Shown here one piece after another: positions 54,534 to 64,000 of a stretch of DNA of 64,000 nt. Each line of letters starts with the position of its first letter. The stretch's first letter is position 1. This DNA is from Flavobacterium sp. MDT1-60. GTDB lineage: Bacteria > Bacteroidota > Bacteroidia > Flavobacteriales > Flavobacteriaceae. Below the pieces are notes generated by a model. That model was not told where the DNA came from. It made no database searches and saw nothing but the letters and a program-made list of their open reading frames with translations. The DNA is taken from assembly GCF_014844035.1 (NCBI RefSeq), contig NZ_CP062159.1:1984001-2048000 (forward strand). Reading direction: 5' to 3'. The position numbers were made by a program, and so were the translations under genes.

Positions 54534-55568
54534 ATGCCTGAAGATAGTATTGAAAATATTGACTTTTTAGAGTTAAGTAAACGAGCAATCTCGAATCCAT
54601 TAGTAAATCATATGTATACTGCTGATCCATCGGCACACGTTTTTAATGGAAAAATATATATTTATCCGTCACACGATATTGATGCCGGAATCCCTTTTAA
54701 TGACAATGGAGATCATTTTGGAATGGAGGACTATCATGTCATTTCGATGGAAAACGTAAATGCTGAAGCAGTAGATAATGGTCTTGCTTTGCATGTAAAT
54801 GATGTTCCGTGGGCAGAGCGACAAATGTGGGCGCCGGATGCTGCGTGCAAAAACGGAAAATACTATTTATACTTTCCGGCCAAACGTACCAACGGAATTT
54901 TTCAGATTGGAGTAGCAATAAGCGATTCGCCAACTGGTCCCTTTACACCAGAACCGGAAGCAATTAAAGGAAGTTACACTATTGATCCTGCAGTTTTTGA
55001 AGACAAAGATGGGAAACATTATATGTATTTTGGTGGTATTTGGGGAGGTCAGCTTCAAAAGTACCGAAACAATAAATACGATGAATCAAATGAAGAACCT
55101 TCTTCAAATGAACCTGCATTAGGGCCAATTGTAGCCTTATTATCGGATGACATGAAAGAATTTGCCGAAGAACCAAAAGAAATCAAAATTCTGGATGAAA
55201 ATGGGGCTGTCTTATTAGCAGGCGATAATGATCGTCGTTTTTTTGAAGCTTCATGGGTGCATAAATATAATGGTAAATATTATTTCTCTTATTCAACCGG
55301 TGATACTCATTTTATTTGTTACGCGATAGGAGATACCCCATACGGGCCTTTTACGTATAAAGGCAGAATTCTGAACCCCGTAATTGGCTGGACTTCTCAT
55401 CATTCTATTTGTGAGATTGAAAACGAGTGGTATTTGTTTTATCATGATTCAAGCTTGTCAAAAGGAGTAACGCATTTAAGATCTATCAAAGTGACCAAAA
55501 TTGAATACAATGCGGATGGCTCGATTGTTACGATTGATCCTTATGATAGAAAGAGAAATAAGCATTAA
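54534..55568 (+). CDS. GH43 family glycosidase, cytoplasmic
   Basis: A 344-aa GH43 enzyme with five-bladed fold; catalytic-type Asp in TADPSAHVFN (first), Asp in SYTIDPAVFED (middle), Glu in FFEASWVHKYN. No signal peptide, unlike GH3 and GH10, so it may cleave imported xylo-oligosaccharides inside. Follows the symporter by 36 bases. Confidence 0.92.
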   Translation: MPEDSIENIDFLELSKRAISNPLVNHMYTADPSAHVFNGKIYIYPSHDIDAGIPFNDNGDHFGMEDYHVISMENVNAEAVDNGLALHVNDVPWAERQMWAPDAACKNGKYYLYFPAKRTNGIFQIGVAISDSPTGPFTPEPEAIKGSYTIDPAVFEDKDGKHYMYFGGIWGGQLQKYRNNKYDESNEEPSSNEPALGPIVALLSDDMKEFAEEPKEIKILDENGAVLLAGDNDRRFFEASWVHKYNGKYYFSYSTGDTHFICYAIGDTPYGPFTYKGRILNPVIGWTSHHSICEIENEWYLFYHDSSLSKGVTHLRSIKVTKIEYNADGSIVTIDPYDRKRNKH

Positions 55569-55586
55569 AAAAATTTTAAGAAAATC

Positions 55587-55598
55587 ACAACCGGTTGT
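55587..55598. promoter_or_regulatory. Isolated palindrome ACAACCGGTTGT
   Basis: A perfect palindrome after GH43 with the AAnCGnTT pattern of the LacI operators. No gene starts near it, so it may be a relic or a decoy site. Confidence 0.45.
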
Positions 55599-55624
55599 TT
55601 GTGATGTAGTATTTGAGTGGTTTA

Positions 55625-56420
55625 ATGAGTAAATAAGTCCCAGTGGGACATCATATTTAGAAAATTGATATGTTATTGCAAATAAACTCCATCTGGGTGT
55701 GATCATTGGTCGTAATATCGCTCCGTCGGAGCTTTTAGAATTGTGATGATTTTTTTGCTATAAATATTACGCTCCGTTGGAGCTCGGGATGTAGAATAAT
55801 TTTGCATGAACTAAAAAAAATGAATTGTTACAAAGTCCGATAGGGATACCATATTTATAGAATTGAAATGTTATTGTAAATGAAACCCCATCGGGGTGAC
55901 ATGTTTTAGTTTTTGATCGCGCTCCGCCGGAGCTTTTAGAATTGTGATGATTTTTTTGCTATAAATATTACGCTCCGCTGGAGCTTGGGATGTAGAATAA
56001 TTTTGCATGAACTAAAAAATAAGTAATTGTTACAAAGTCCGATAGGGATACCATATTTATAGAATTGAAATGTTATTGTAAATGAAACCCCATCGGGGTG
56101 ACATGTTTTAGTTTTTGATCGCGTTCCGCTGGAGCTTTTAGAATTATGATGATTTTTTTGCTATAAATATTACGCTCCGCTGGAGCTTGGGATGTAGAAT
56201 AATTTTGCATGAACTAAAAAATAAGTAATTGTAAGAAAGTCCCATAAGGACGACATATTTGTAGAATTGATACATTATTTGTAAATGGAACCCCATCGGG
56301 GTGACATGTTTTAGTTTTTGATCGTGCTCCGCTGGAGCTTTTAAAGTTGTAGTGATTTTTTGCTATATATATTACGCTGTGCTGAAGCTTTCAAAATTAG
56401 TATTATGCCACATCTTTTGA
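55625..56420. repeat. Four tandem ~200-base repeats with hairpins
   Basis: Units start near 55634, 55832, 56034 and 56236 (spacing 198, 202, 202). Each holds short perfect hairpins: GTCCC-AGT-GGGAC type in the first, CCCC-AT-CGGGG, GCTCCGCCGGAGC/GCTCCGCTGGAGC. Unit 1 and unit 4 are the most divergent. Not CRISPR: units are far too long and lack spacers. Confidence 0.85.
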
Positions 56421-56426
56421 AAGCGA

Positions 56427-56526
56427 TTTGCGTGAGGGATAGCAGTGGAAAGCCCGGAGCCTGACGAAGGAAGTGCGAGGACTTGTAGCGGATAGCCCGG
56501 CACGCCTTTTTCGGCGGGACACGCCC
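56427..56526 (+). ncRNA. Candidate structured element, copy B
   Basis: Shares ordered blocks with 3464-3578 (GCGT, GGGATAG, TAGCGGATAGCCCG, GC-rich stem, CGCCC). The middle (AAAGCCCGGAGCCTGACG) differs, as expected of a variable loop or stem. Lies 95 bases before the GntR gene, not necessarily linked to it. Confidence 0.4.
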
Positions 56527-56553
56527 ACATTATTTTAAAAGTTAACATTTTTA

Positions 56554-56579
56554 TTGTAAAAAGTATTTTTTTATTACAA
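56554..56579. promoter_or_regulatory. Candidate GntR auto-operator
   Basis: TTGTAA (56554-56559) and TTACAA (56574-56579) are inverted, 14 bases apart, about 40 bases before the GntR gene. Weak evidence. Confidence 0.35.
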
Positions 56580-56620
56580 ACATTTATCTAATTTAGCATA
56601 CCAGAACAGAACGGAACAGT

Positions 56621-57631
56621 ATGTTAAACGAAGCGCAGGAAAAATTTGTATTTGTAATCAATCACGACAGTGATATTCCGAAATACCAGCAGTTGGTCAA
56701 CGGAATAAATAATGCCATTGCAGAGAATATTCTGCAAAAAGGAGATTTGCTTCCGTCTGTAAATGCAATTTGTAAAGAAAATCAGTTGTCAAGAGATACT
56801 GTTTTTAAAGCTTACACTATTTTGAAGGATCAGAATGTAATTGATTCTGTTCCGAATAAAGGCTATTACGTTTCAGGCGAGACACGAAAAGTGCTTTTGG
56901 TATTAGATACTTTCAAGGCCTATAAAGAAGTTTTGTATCACTCGTTTGTGAATAATTTGCCGGACAATGTAATTACCGATGTGCAGTTTCATCACTATAA
57001 TATTGATGTTTTTAAAACCATCATTAATAACAGTGTCGGGAAATATTACAAATATGTGGTAATGAATTTTGATGATAAAGAAGTAGCGCCCACATTATCG
57101 GCAATTTCGAATGATAAATTGCTTTTGATTGATTGGAATATCCATTCAAAAAAAGAGAATAATTATATTTTTCAGGATTTCGGGAAATCATTTTATAACG
57201 CACTGAAAGAGGCTGTTGATTTGTTTAAAAAGTATAAAAGCATTCATTTTATTTATCCTGATTATACGAGTCATCCAAAAGAAACAGTAGTGTTTTTTAA
57301 GAAATTTTGTACCGATTTTAATTTTGAAAACGAAATTATTACCGATGCAAAAAAGTTCAATATCGAAAAAGGAATTGCTTACATCAGTATCAGCGACAGG
57401 ATTTTAGGACATTTTTTAGAGCAATGCAAAGAGAAGGATTTAGAGCCTGGAGAAGATGTTGGCTTTTTATCTTACAATGAAACGCCAATGAAGAAATTTA
57501 TATACAAAGGAATCTCGGTTGTATCAACTGATTTTAAGGAACTAGGAACAAAAGCTGCGGCATTTATCACGCATGATGAAGTTGTGCAGTGTTATATACC
57601 AACAAATTTAATTTTAAGAGAATCATTATAA
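56621..57631 (+). CDS. GntR-family regulator with a LacI-type sensor domain
   Basis: A 336-aa regulator: GntR winged helix (residues about 15-80: YQQLVNGINNAIAENILQKGDLLPSVNAIC, LSRDTVFKAYTILKDQNVI) fused to a periplasmic-binding-like sensor domain (AraR plan). It begins 3 bases before xylB and so likely controls the xylose operon and itself; the ligand may be xylose. Confidence 0.9.
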   Translation: MLNEAQEKFVFVINHDSDIPKYQQLVNGINNAIAENILQKGDLLPSVNAICKENQLSRDTVFKAYTILKDQNVIDSVPNKGYYVSGETRKVLLVLDTFKAYKEVLYHSFVNNLPDNVITDVQFHHYNIDVFKTIINNSVGKYYKYVVMNFDDKEVAPTLSAISNDKLLLIDWNIHSKKENNYIFQDFGKSFYNALKEAVDLFKKYKSIHFIYPDYTSHPKETVVFFKKFCTDFNFENEIITDAKKFNIEKGIAYISISDRILGHFLEQCKEKDLEPGEDVGFLSYNETPMKKFIYKGISVVSTDFKELGTKAAAFITHDEVVQCYIPTNLILRESL

Positions 57632-57634
57632 GTT

Positions 57635-59119
57635 ATGTATTATATAGGATATGATATTGGAAGCTCGTCTGTAAAAGTAGCTATCGTTGAGGCTGAAACA
57701 GGCAAAAAAATAATTGTTTTGAATGAGCCGCAAAACGAAATGGAAATTGTGTCGCTACATTCTGATTGGGCGGAACAGGATCCTGAAATTTGGTGGCAGC
57801 ACATTTGCACGGCTACCAAAAGAGCTATTCGTGAAGCTAATATAGATGCATCTAAAATTCAGGGCGTTGGTATTTCCTATCAGATGCACGGATTGGTTAT
57901 TGTGGATGATGCATGCAACCCTTTGCGTAACTCCATTATTTGGTGCGACAGCCGAGCGGTTGAAATTGGAAATAAGGCTTACGCCGAAATAGGGGCAGAA
58001 AAATGTTCAGAGCATTTGTTGAATTCTCCGGGAAATTTCACCGCTTCAAAATTAAAGTGGGTGAAGGAAAACGAACCTGAAATCTATAAGAAGATTTATA
58101 AATATATGTTGCCGGGTGATTATATTGCCTATAAACTTACCGGAAAAGTAACCACAACAAAAAATGGTTTGTCTGAAGGAATGCTTTGGGATTATAAAGA
58201 AAACAAAGTGGCCAACTGGTTGTTGGATTATTACGGAATCGATCAGTCGTTGACTCCGGAGATCGTTGAAAATTTTACCAATCAGGGAACTTTAAACGAA
58301 AAGGCTTCAAAAGAATCAGGACTTCCTGTTGGAATTCCGGTTGTTTACAGAGCAGGAGATCAGCCGAATAATGCCTTGGCATTAAATGTTTTAAATCCGG
58401 GAGAAGTGGCGGCAACAGGCGGAACTTCCGGAGTTTTTTATGCCGTAAGCGAAATGTCTACAGGAAATAAAACAAACAGGGTTAACAATTTTGTACACGT
58501 TAATTACGAAGTTGAAACACCCCGAATAGGTAAATTATTAAACATAAATGGCGCCGGAATTCAGTATCGCTGGCTGCGCAATAATATGGGTGATGAAACT
58601 TACGAATCAATGAATCGTAAAGCTTCAAAAATTGCAATTGGATCTGAAGGTGTAGTGGTAATTCCGTTTGGAAATGGTGCTGAGCGTATGTTCAACAACA
58701 AAAATATCGGAACTCACTTTTTAAATCTGAATTTAAATATTCACCACAGTGCGCATTTATTCAGAGCTTCTCTGGAAGGAATTGCCTTTTCATTTGTGTA
58801 TGGAATGGAATGTTTAAAAGACGACAATGCTACAATTAATGTCATCAGAGCCGGAAACGACAATTTGTTTCGTTCTGAAATTTTCTCCAATACCGTTGCT
58901 ACATTAATTGGACACGAAATCGAAATTTACAATACAACGGGAGCAGTTGGCGCGGCAAGAGCAGTTGGTTTAAAAGATGGTGATTACAATAAATTTGGTT
59001 CAAGTATTACAACGAACGATCACGTAATGACTTTTTTACCATTGAAAAACAAAGAGCCGTATGAAAAGGCATATCAGAAATGGAAACAAGAATTAGAATT
59101 AATATTAACAAATAAATAA
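57635..59119 (+). CDS. xylB: Xylulokinase
   Basis: A 494-aa FGGY-family kinase phosphorylating D-xylulose. Starts [23 protein letters not shown]/substrate motifs [26 protein letters not shown] stretch. Follows GntR by 3 bases and precedes xylA by 8. Confidence 0.95.
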   Translation: MYYIGYDIGSSSVKVAIVEAETGKKIIVLNEPQNEMEIVSLHSDWAEQDPEIWWQHICTATKRAIREANIDASKIQGVGISYQMHGLVIVDDACNPLRNSIIWCDSRAVEIGNKAYAEIGAEKCSEHLLNSPGNFTASKLKWVKENEPEIYKKIYKYMLPGDYIAYKLTGKVTTTKNGLSEGMLWDYKENKVANWLLDYYGIDQSLTPEIVENFTNQGTLNEKASKESGLPVGIPVVYRAGDQPNNALALNVLNPGEVAATGGTSGVFYAVSEMSTGNKTNRVNNFVHVNYEVETPRIGKLLNINGAGIQYRWLRNNMGDETYESMNRKASKIAIGSEGVVVIPFGNGAERMFNNKNIGTHFLNLNLNIHHSAHLFRASLEGIAFSFVYGMECLKDDNATINVIRAGNDNLFRSEIFSNTVATLIGHEIEIYNTTGAVGAARAVGLKDGDYNKFGSSITTNDHVMTFLPLKNKEPYEKAYQKWKQELELILTNK

Positions 59120-59127
59120 AAGAACAA

Positions 59128-60453
59128 ATGATAGTTTTAGGAAATAAAGAATACTACAAAGGTATAGGTCAAATTAAATTTGAGGGAAAGGAATCAGATA
59201 ATCCTTTAGCATTTAAATATTACAATCCAGACCAGGTTGTAGCTGGAAAAACAATGCGTGAGCACTTTAGATTTGCGATTGCTTACTGGCATACTTTCTG
59301 CGGACAGGGAAGTGATCCATTCGGACCTGGAACGCAACATTTTCCTTGGGATCAGCCTACAGATGCTATCGCTGCCGCAAAAGAAAAAGCAGATGCAGCA
59401 TTCGAATTCATTACCAAAATGGGATTTGACTATTACTGTTTTCACGATTATGACTTGGTTAATGAAGGAGCTACTTTCGCAGAATCAGAAAGCAGATTGG
59501 CTACCATTACAGAATATTTGAAAGAAAAACAAGCCGCTTCCGGAGTGAAATTACTTTGGGGAACTGCAAACTGTTTTTCTAATCCAAGATATATGAACGG
59601 TGCTGCTACTAATCCGGATTTTAATGTATTGGCAAGAGCTGGAGGTCAAATAAAATTGGCATTGGATGCTACTATTGCTTTAGGAGGAGAAAACTATGTA
59701 TTCTGGGGAGGTCGTGAAGGTTATATGACTTTGCTGAACACAGATATGGGAAGAGAATTGGATCATATGGGACAATTCCTGGCTCAGGCAAGAGATTACG
59801 CAAGAGCACAAGGATTCAAAGGAAATTTCTTCATTGAGCCAAAACCTATGGAACCAATGAAACACCAATATGATTTTGATTCGGCTACAGCTATTGGATT
59901 TTTGCATAAATACGGCTTAGAGAAAGATTTCAAGATGAACATCGAGGTGAATCACGCTACATTAGCTCAACACACTTTTCAACACGAAATGGAAGTAGCT
60001 GCCAAAGCGGGAATGTTAGGAAGTTTAGATGCAAACAGAGGTGATTACCAAAACGGATGGGATACCGATCAATTCCCAAATAACATCCAGGAAGTTACAG
60101 AAGCAATGTTGGTTTTCTTAAAAGCAGGTGGACTACAAGGTGGAGGAGTTAATTTTGATGCAAAAATTAGAAGGAACTCTACAGATATGGAAGATGTATT
60201 CTTAGCTCACATTGGTGGGGCCGATACTTTTGCCAGAGCATTATTAACGGCTGACAAAATTATCACATCTTCTCCTTATGATAAATTAAGAACACAACGT
60301 TATAGTTCTTTCGATTCTGGAAACGGAAAAGCTTTTGAAGAAGGAAAATTAAGTCTGACTGATTTATATAAAATTGCCCAGGAAAATGGTGAATTGAATT
60401 TACAAAGCGGTAAACAAGAATTGTTCGAAAATATCATCAATCAGTATATTTAA
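59128..60453 (+). CDS. xylA: Xylose isomerase
   Basis: A 441-aa enzyme isomerising D-xylose to D-xylulose. Length fits class [24 protein letters not shown] (metal-binding Glu), [11 protein letters not shown] and SLDANRGD are family motifs. Third gene of the gntR-xylB-xylA operon. Confidence 0.97.
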   Translation: MIVLGNKEYYKGIGQIKFEGKESDNPLAFKYYNPDQVVAGKTMREHFRFAIAYWHTFCGQGSDPFGPGTQHFPWDQPTDAIAAAKEKADAAFEFITKMGFDYYCFHDYDLVNEGATFAESESRLATITEYLKEKQAASGVKLLWGTANCFSNPRYMNGAATNPDFNVLARAGGQIKLALDATIALGGENYVFWGGREGYMTLLNTDMGRELDHMGQFLAQARDYARAQGFKGNFFIEPKPMEPMKHQYDFDSATAIGFLHKYGLEKDFKMNIEVNHATLAQHTFQHEMEVAAKAGMLGSLDANRGDYQNGWDTDQFPNNIQEVTEAMLVFLKAGGLQGGGVNFDAKIRRNSTDMEDVFLAHIGGADTFARALLTADKIITSSPYDKLRTQRYSSFDSGNGKAFEEGKLSLTDLYKIAQENGELNLQSGKQELFENIINQYI

Positions 60454-60792
60454 TTGATTGAAAAGAGAAAAATAATTTTCGGTTATTGAAGTTACATCGA
60501 AATCAAGATTGTTTTTTGTAGTTTTTTTATCTCTGGCAAATATTTAGGTTAGTGTATTTGTCCGGGAGAATGAAGTGAATTATTTAGTAATTTATGACCG
60601 TTGATGTTGAAGAGGTCAACGGTCATATCATTAAATTTTCTTCAAATAAATAGTTTCTCAAACTGTTTTAACGGTGATTTCTTTGCTGTTTTCAAATTTC
60701 AATATACAATCATACTGCTGATTTCTAATTCATTTATGGAATTGGATGCAGGAAACTATTACTTATCAAATAAAAATTTAAACCACAAACCA
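60454..60792. other. Intergenic between xylA and transaldolase
   Basis: Contains a hairpin (60593-60627): TATGACCGTTGA with TCAACGGTCATA, 12 bp perfect, 11-base loop. No gene seen; an ORF start at 60601 would add 64 poor residues to the transaldolase, so it is rejected. Confidence 0.6.
60593..60627 (+). terminator. Hairpin after xylA
   Basis: 12-bp perfect stem described above; only a weak T-run follows (ATCATTAAATTTTC). It may end the xylose operon or be an operator. Confidence 0.45.
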
Positions 60793-61452
60793 ATGAAATT
60801 TTTTATAGACACTGCCAATTTAGAAGATATTAAAGAAGCTCAGGCTTTAGGCGTTTTAGATGGCGTTACGACAAATCCGTCCTTAATGGCCAAAGAAGGA
60901 ATTACAGGAAAAGATAGTATTTTGAAACATTATCTGGCTATCTGCAATATTGTAGACGGAGACGTTTCTGCAGAAGTTATTTCGACAGATTTTGACGGAA
61001 TGATTAGAGAAGGCGAGGAACTTGCGGCTTTGCACAAGCAAATCGTAGTGAAGTTGCCAATGATCGCTGACGGAATTAAAGCGTGTAAATATTTTTCAGA
61101 TAAAGGAATCAGAACCAATGTTACTTTAGTTTTTTCGCCGGGACAAGCTTTATTGGCTGCAAAAGCCGGTGCAACTTATGTATCTCCGTTTTTAGGAAGA
61201 CTGGATGACATCTCAACAGACGGAATGCATTTGATTTCAGAAATCAGAGAGATTTATGATAATTATGCTTTCAATACTCAAATACTTTCAGCTTCTATCA
61301 GACATACGATGCACGTAGTGAATTGTGCCAAAGTAGGATCTGATGTAATGACCGGACCATTATCGTCTATTAAGGGATTGTTGAAACATCCTTTGACAGA
61401 TATTGGACTAAATCAATTTATTGAAGATGCTAAAAGATGCAGCTTTAAGTAA
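60793..61452 (+). CDS. Transaldolase/fructose-6-phosphate aldolase-type (small class)
   Basis: A 219-aa protein from the ATG at 60793 ([25 protein letters not shown]), a typical length of the TalC/Fsa class. Schiff-base Lys in IVVKLPM and GVTTNPSLM. Joins xylose catabolism to the pentose phosphate pathway. Separated from xylA by a hairpin. Confidence 0.93.
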   Translation: MKFFIDTANLEDIKEAQALGVLDGVTTNPSLMAKEGITGKDSILKHYLAICNIVDGDVSAEVISTDFDGMIREGEELAALHKQIVVKLPMIADGIKACKYFSDKGIRTNVTLVFSPGQALLAAKAGATYVSPFLGRLDDISTDGMHLISEIREIYDNYAFNTQILSASIRHTMHVVNCAKVGSDVMTGPLSSIKGLLKHPLTDIGLNQFIEDAKRCSFK

Positions 61453-61498
61453 AAATAAATCCATTATTAGAGATAAAAATCTTTTTTACTTTTTTAAG

Positions 61499-61529
61499 AA
61501 CTCCTTTACTTTTTAGTAGGAGTTTTTTT
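61499..61529 (+). terminator. Intrinsic terminator of the transaldolase gene
   Basis: AACTCCT (61499-61505) pairs with AGGAGTT (61517-61523), followed by a T-run. Confidence 0.8.
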
Positions 61530-61879
61530 GTTTTAAAACAAACGATTGTGTGAAAATAAAATTAATGAGATAAAAATATTCAAAATTATATTTTTCACCT
61601 GTTTTTCATTAATGAATAAGCGTATTGCCGCTGTTTACTAAGGTTTAAAGTTGGCAATTAGTAAAAATAAACTTTCTTTTTTCAGGCCAGGAGTATTGCT
61701 GCTACTGGCATAACAATTTTTACTTTTTTCGTATTAAATTTTATAATCGGTTAATTTACTTTTAAAATTTAGATTGTTAATGCTTTGTTCGTTATGATAT
61801 GAACAAACTTTTATCTTAAAAATTATACTTACCCTATTTTATTCTGGCTTTTTTTTCGATATAAATAAAAAAATATTAC

Positions 61880-61893
61880 GCAACCGATTGTGT
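61880..61893 (+). promoter_or_regulatory. Operator upstream of SusC
   Basis: GCAACCGATTGTGT, preceded by ATATTAC; same operator as at GH3, GH67 and the symporter. It lies 144 bases before the SusC start, giving a long leader. Confidence 0.65.
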
Positions 61894-62036
61894 GTTTTAT
61901 ATTTTTATTTATATTTGTTAAATGAATATTAAAAAAGAGTCTTAATCTGACTATTCAGACAACTTCTCATTTTAATCTTTCATACAGTAAAAAAAACTAA
62001 CTCAACCATTCTATTAATTATCTAAATCAATTTTTT

Positions 62037-64000
62037 ATGACTAACTTTTTTACAATTAAAAGCAAATCAAAACTCCTAAAGTGCTTGGGGTTTCTATCGC
62101 TGATGTTTCTGTTTTCTTTGAGTGCCAGTGCTCAGACAACAGTTACTGGAGTTGTTTCTGATGCTACTGGGCCTATTCCGGGTGCCAATGTGAATATTAA
62201 AGGCACTAAAACAGGTGTTGTTACAGGTTTTGATGGAAATTATACTATTACGAATGTTCCTTCTAATGGAGTATTGGTATTTAGTTTTCTTGGTTTAACA
62301 ACTAAAGAAGTGCCTGTTGCAGGTAAAACTAAGATTGATGCAGTATTACAGGAAAATTCTAATGCGCTGCAGGAAGTTGTCGTTATTGGTTATGGTACTC
62401 AGCGAAAAGAAGCAGTAACAGGTTCTGTTGCTTCCATTAAAGGAGATATAGTTCGCGAAGTGCCATCGGCTAATATTACGCAGGCTTTACAAGGGCGTTT
62501 AGCCGGAGTACAGATGACGCAAACCTCATCTAAGCCAGGTGCTGAAATGCAAATTCGTATTAGAGGTACGCGCTCCTTAACAGCAGATAATAATCCATTG
62601 GTAGTACTGGATGGAATTCCTTTCGCTGGTTCAATTGGCGATATTAGTCCGGACAATATTAAAAGTGTTGACATTTTAAAAGATGCTTCGGCAACTGCTA
62701 TTTACGGATCACGTGGTGCCAATGGTGTCATTTTGATATCAACAAATAAAGGTCAAAAGGGGCAAAAAGCAACCTTTACCTACAATACCTACAGTGGTTT
62801 AAAAAATATTTTTGCCAAATTCCCAATGATGAACAATTCAGAATTTGTTGCATTACGTAAAATAGCTACTCTGCCGGGTTCTACTGCGCCGCTTTATGCA
62901 AACGGTCCGGACGAAGCTGATAATGTAAATACAGATTGGCAGGATTTGATGTTTAGATCAGGTATCGTAACAAATCATGATATAGGAGTTTCTAGTGGTA
63001 CTGAAACTGGTAACTATAATTTTGGAGCTAGTTATTACAAGGAAGAAGCGGTATTACCTGGACAGGATTACGCACGTTTGACTCTGAGAGGTGCTGTTGA
63101 TCAGGCAATTGGTAAGTATTTCAAATTTGGTTTTACTACAAATAACAATTACTCCATTACAAACGGAGGTAATTTAGGTCTATACAGTACTTTAAGTACA
63201 ACGCCAATTGCTAATCCATATAATGCTAATGGTTCCCTGAAAAGAACTGTTAAGATGCCATTAGATGAAAACTGGGTATATACAAGAGAAACTATAGAAA
63301 ATTTGGACGATAAATGGATCGACCAGACAAAAGCATATAGTTCTTACAACAATTTATACGCTGAGTTAAAAATACCCGGTGTTGAAGGTTTAAAATATCA
63401 TATCGATTTAGGCGGTAATTTCCGTACTACTAATGGAGGTCAATATACAGGAGAAGGCGTATTTAGTGTCAATCCTACAACAGTTTCAACGGCTCAGATT
63501 GTTAACACTCTGAGTACTAACTGGGCAATCCAAAACTTACTTTCTTACGATCGTACCTTTGGAAAACATCAGGTAAATGCAGTCGCTATGTTCTCTTCTG
63601 AACAAACCAGTTACAACAGATCACAAATTAATGCAAAGGATGTTCCCTCTGATTCTTTTCAATTTTATAACTTAGGAAGAGCTGCAGGCGAGATTTCGAT
63701 TAACCCGGACAATCAGGATTATTATAAAAGTGGATTAATTTCTTATATGGCGCGTGCCATGTATTCTTATGACAATCGTTATATGATTACGGCTACTATT
63801 AGATCAGACGCTTCTTCAAGACTTGCGGAAGGACATAAATGGCATACCTATCCTGCTTTATCAGCCGGATGGAATGTTAAAAATGAATCCTTTATGCAAG
63901 ATGTCAGCTGGTTAGACCAGTTAAAGTTACGTGCGGGTTATGGAGAAACTTCTAACCAGGCAGTTGCCCCTTACTCTACACTTGGACTTTTAGCTTCCAG
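62037..64000 (+). CDS. SusC-family TonB-dependent receptor (partial, runs off the window)
   Basis: At least 654 codons from the ATG at 62037 to the window end with no stop. Signal peptide (MTNFFTIKSKSKLLKCLGF...SASAQ), CarboxypepD-like repeat (VTGVVSDATGPIPGANVNIKG), and the SusC plug (VVIGYGTQRKEAVTGSV, LVVLDGIPF). It imports oligosaccharides across the outer membrane. The CAACCGATTG operator upstream ties it to the xylan locus. A SusD partner, if present, lies beyond the window. Confidence 0.95.
   Translation, partial: MTNFFTIKSKSKLLKCLGFLSLMFLFSLSASAQTTVTGVVSDATGPIPGANVNIKGTKTGVVTGFDGNYTITNVPSNGVLVFSFLGLTTKEVPVAGKTKIDAVLQENSNALQEVVVIGYGTQRKEAVTGSVASIKGDIVREVPSANITQALQGRLAGVQMTQTSSKPGAEMQIRIRGTRSLTADNNPLVVLDGIPFAGSIGDISPDNIKSVDILKDASATAIYGSRGANGVILISTNKGQKGQKATFTYNTYSGLKNIFAKFPMMNNSEFVALRKIATLPGSTAPLYANGPDEADNVNTDWQDLMFRSGIVTNHDIGVSSGTETGNYNFGASYYKEEAVLPGQDYARLTLRGAVDQAIGKYFKFGFTTNNNYSITNGGNLGLYSTLSTTPIANPYNANGSLKRTVKMPLDENWVYTRETIENLDDKWIDQTKAYSSYNNLYAELKIPGVEGLKYHIDLGGNFRTTNGGQYTGEGVFSVNPTTVSTAQIVNTLSTNWAIQNLLSYDRTFGKHQVNAVAMFSSEQTSYNRSQINAKDVPSDSFQFYNLGRAAGEISINPDNQDYYKSGLISYMARAMYSYDNRYMITATIRSDASSRLAEGHKWHTYPALSAGWNVKNESFMQDVSWLDQLKLRAGYGETSNQAVAPYSTLGLLAS

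Larger units (their letters stand above)
55569..56620. other. Long gene-free stretch of tandem repeats and one structured element
   Basis: No gene supported. Contains a perfect palindrome (55587-55598), four ~200-base repeats (55625-56420) and structured element copy B (56427-56526). Confidence 0.75.
61453..62036. other. Regulatory stretch upstream of SusC
   Basis: Holds a terminator (61499-61529), a degenerate operator-like ACAAACGATTGTGTG (61538-61552), and an operator at 61880-61893. No gene seen. Confidence 0.6.

Noticed and set aside
55625..56420. CRISPR-like array
   Set aside because: Repeats are about 200 bases, with no regular short repeat-spacer pattern and no cas genes.
60601..60792. 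N-terminal extension of the transaldolase
   Set aside because: Poor composition; family begins at MKFFIDTAN (60793).

Overview
The window looks like chromosomal DNA from a Flavobacterium-type member of the Bacteroidota. The evidence is AT-rich coding sequence, TAnnTTTG-like -7 boxes, few Shine-Dalgarno sites, a SusC-type TonB receptor, lipoproteins with SC/GC lipoboxes, and many short dispersed palindromes between genes. No rRNA, tRNA, phage, transposase or CRISPR array was seen.

Layout. 0-20 kb is mostly housekeeping: cytochrome bd oxidase (cydAB), a TauE/SafE exporter, a Crp/Fnr regulator, a rhodanese, GapN, a secreted M1 peptidase, small exported proteins, and a complete RND efflux operon (adaptor, permease, outer-membrane factor). 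19.5-37.5 kb is an accessory region. It is framed by two copies of one uncharacterised signalling module. Each module has a divergent membrane protein, a long repeated intergenic element with interleaved inverted repeats, a tiny lipoprotein carrying ADGPGDD, and a lipoprotein-anchored TPR histidine kinase; one copy also has a response regulator. Between the modules lie an integron-like gene-cassette array with no integrase, a GH1 beta-glucosidase, and a tight six-gene operon of mostly unknown function (vWA-like lipoprotein, coiled-coil membrane protein, TerB-like, excalibur, DUF4236, Cys-rich peptide). An L,D-transpeptidase and a DUF4239 membrane protein follow.

40-64 kb is a glucuronoxylan/xylose locus. 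It has GH3, GH67, GH115, GH10 and GH43 enzymes, an SDR plus UxuA for glucuronate, a GPH-type symporter, a LacI regulator, a GntR regulator, xylulokinase, xylose isomerase, a small transaldolase and the start of a SusC receptor. A shared motif, CAACCGATTG, with the AAnCGnTT core of LacI-family operators, lies at four promoters (GH3, GH67, symporter, SusC), so the LacI protein probably controls the locus. Expected flow: outside xylanase and glucuronidases release aldouronic acids and xylo-oligosaccharides; the symporter imports them; GH43, XylA and XylB feed xylose to the pentose phosphate pathway, with transaldolase; glucuronate carbon goes through SDR and UxuA.

Most noteworthy: the duplicated GPGDD/TPR-kinase module with its compensating-change leader element, and the attC-like cassette array. 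All calls are from reading the sequence only; no database search was possible.
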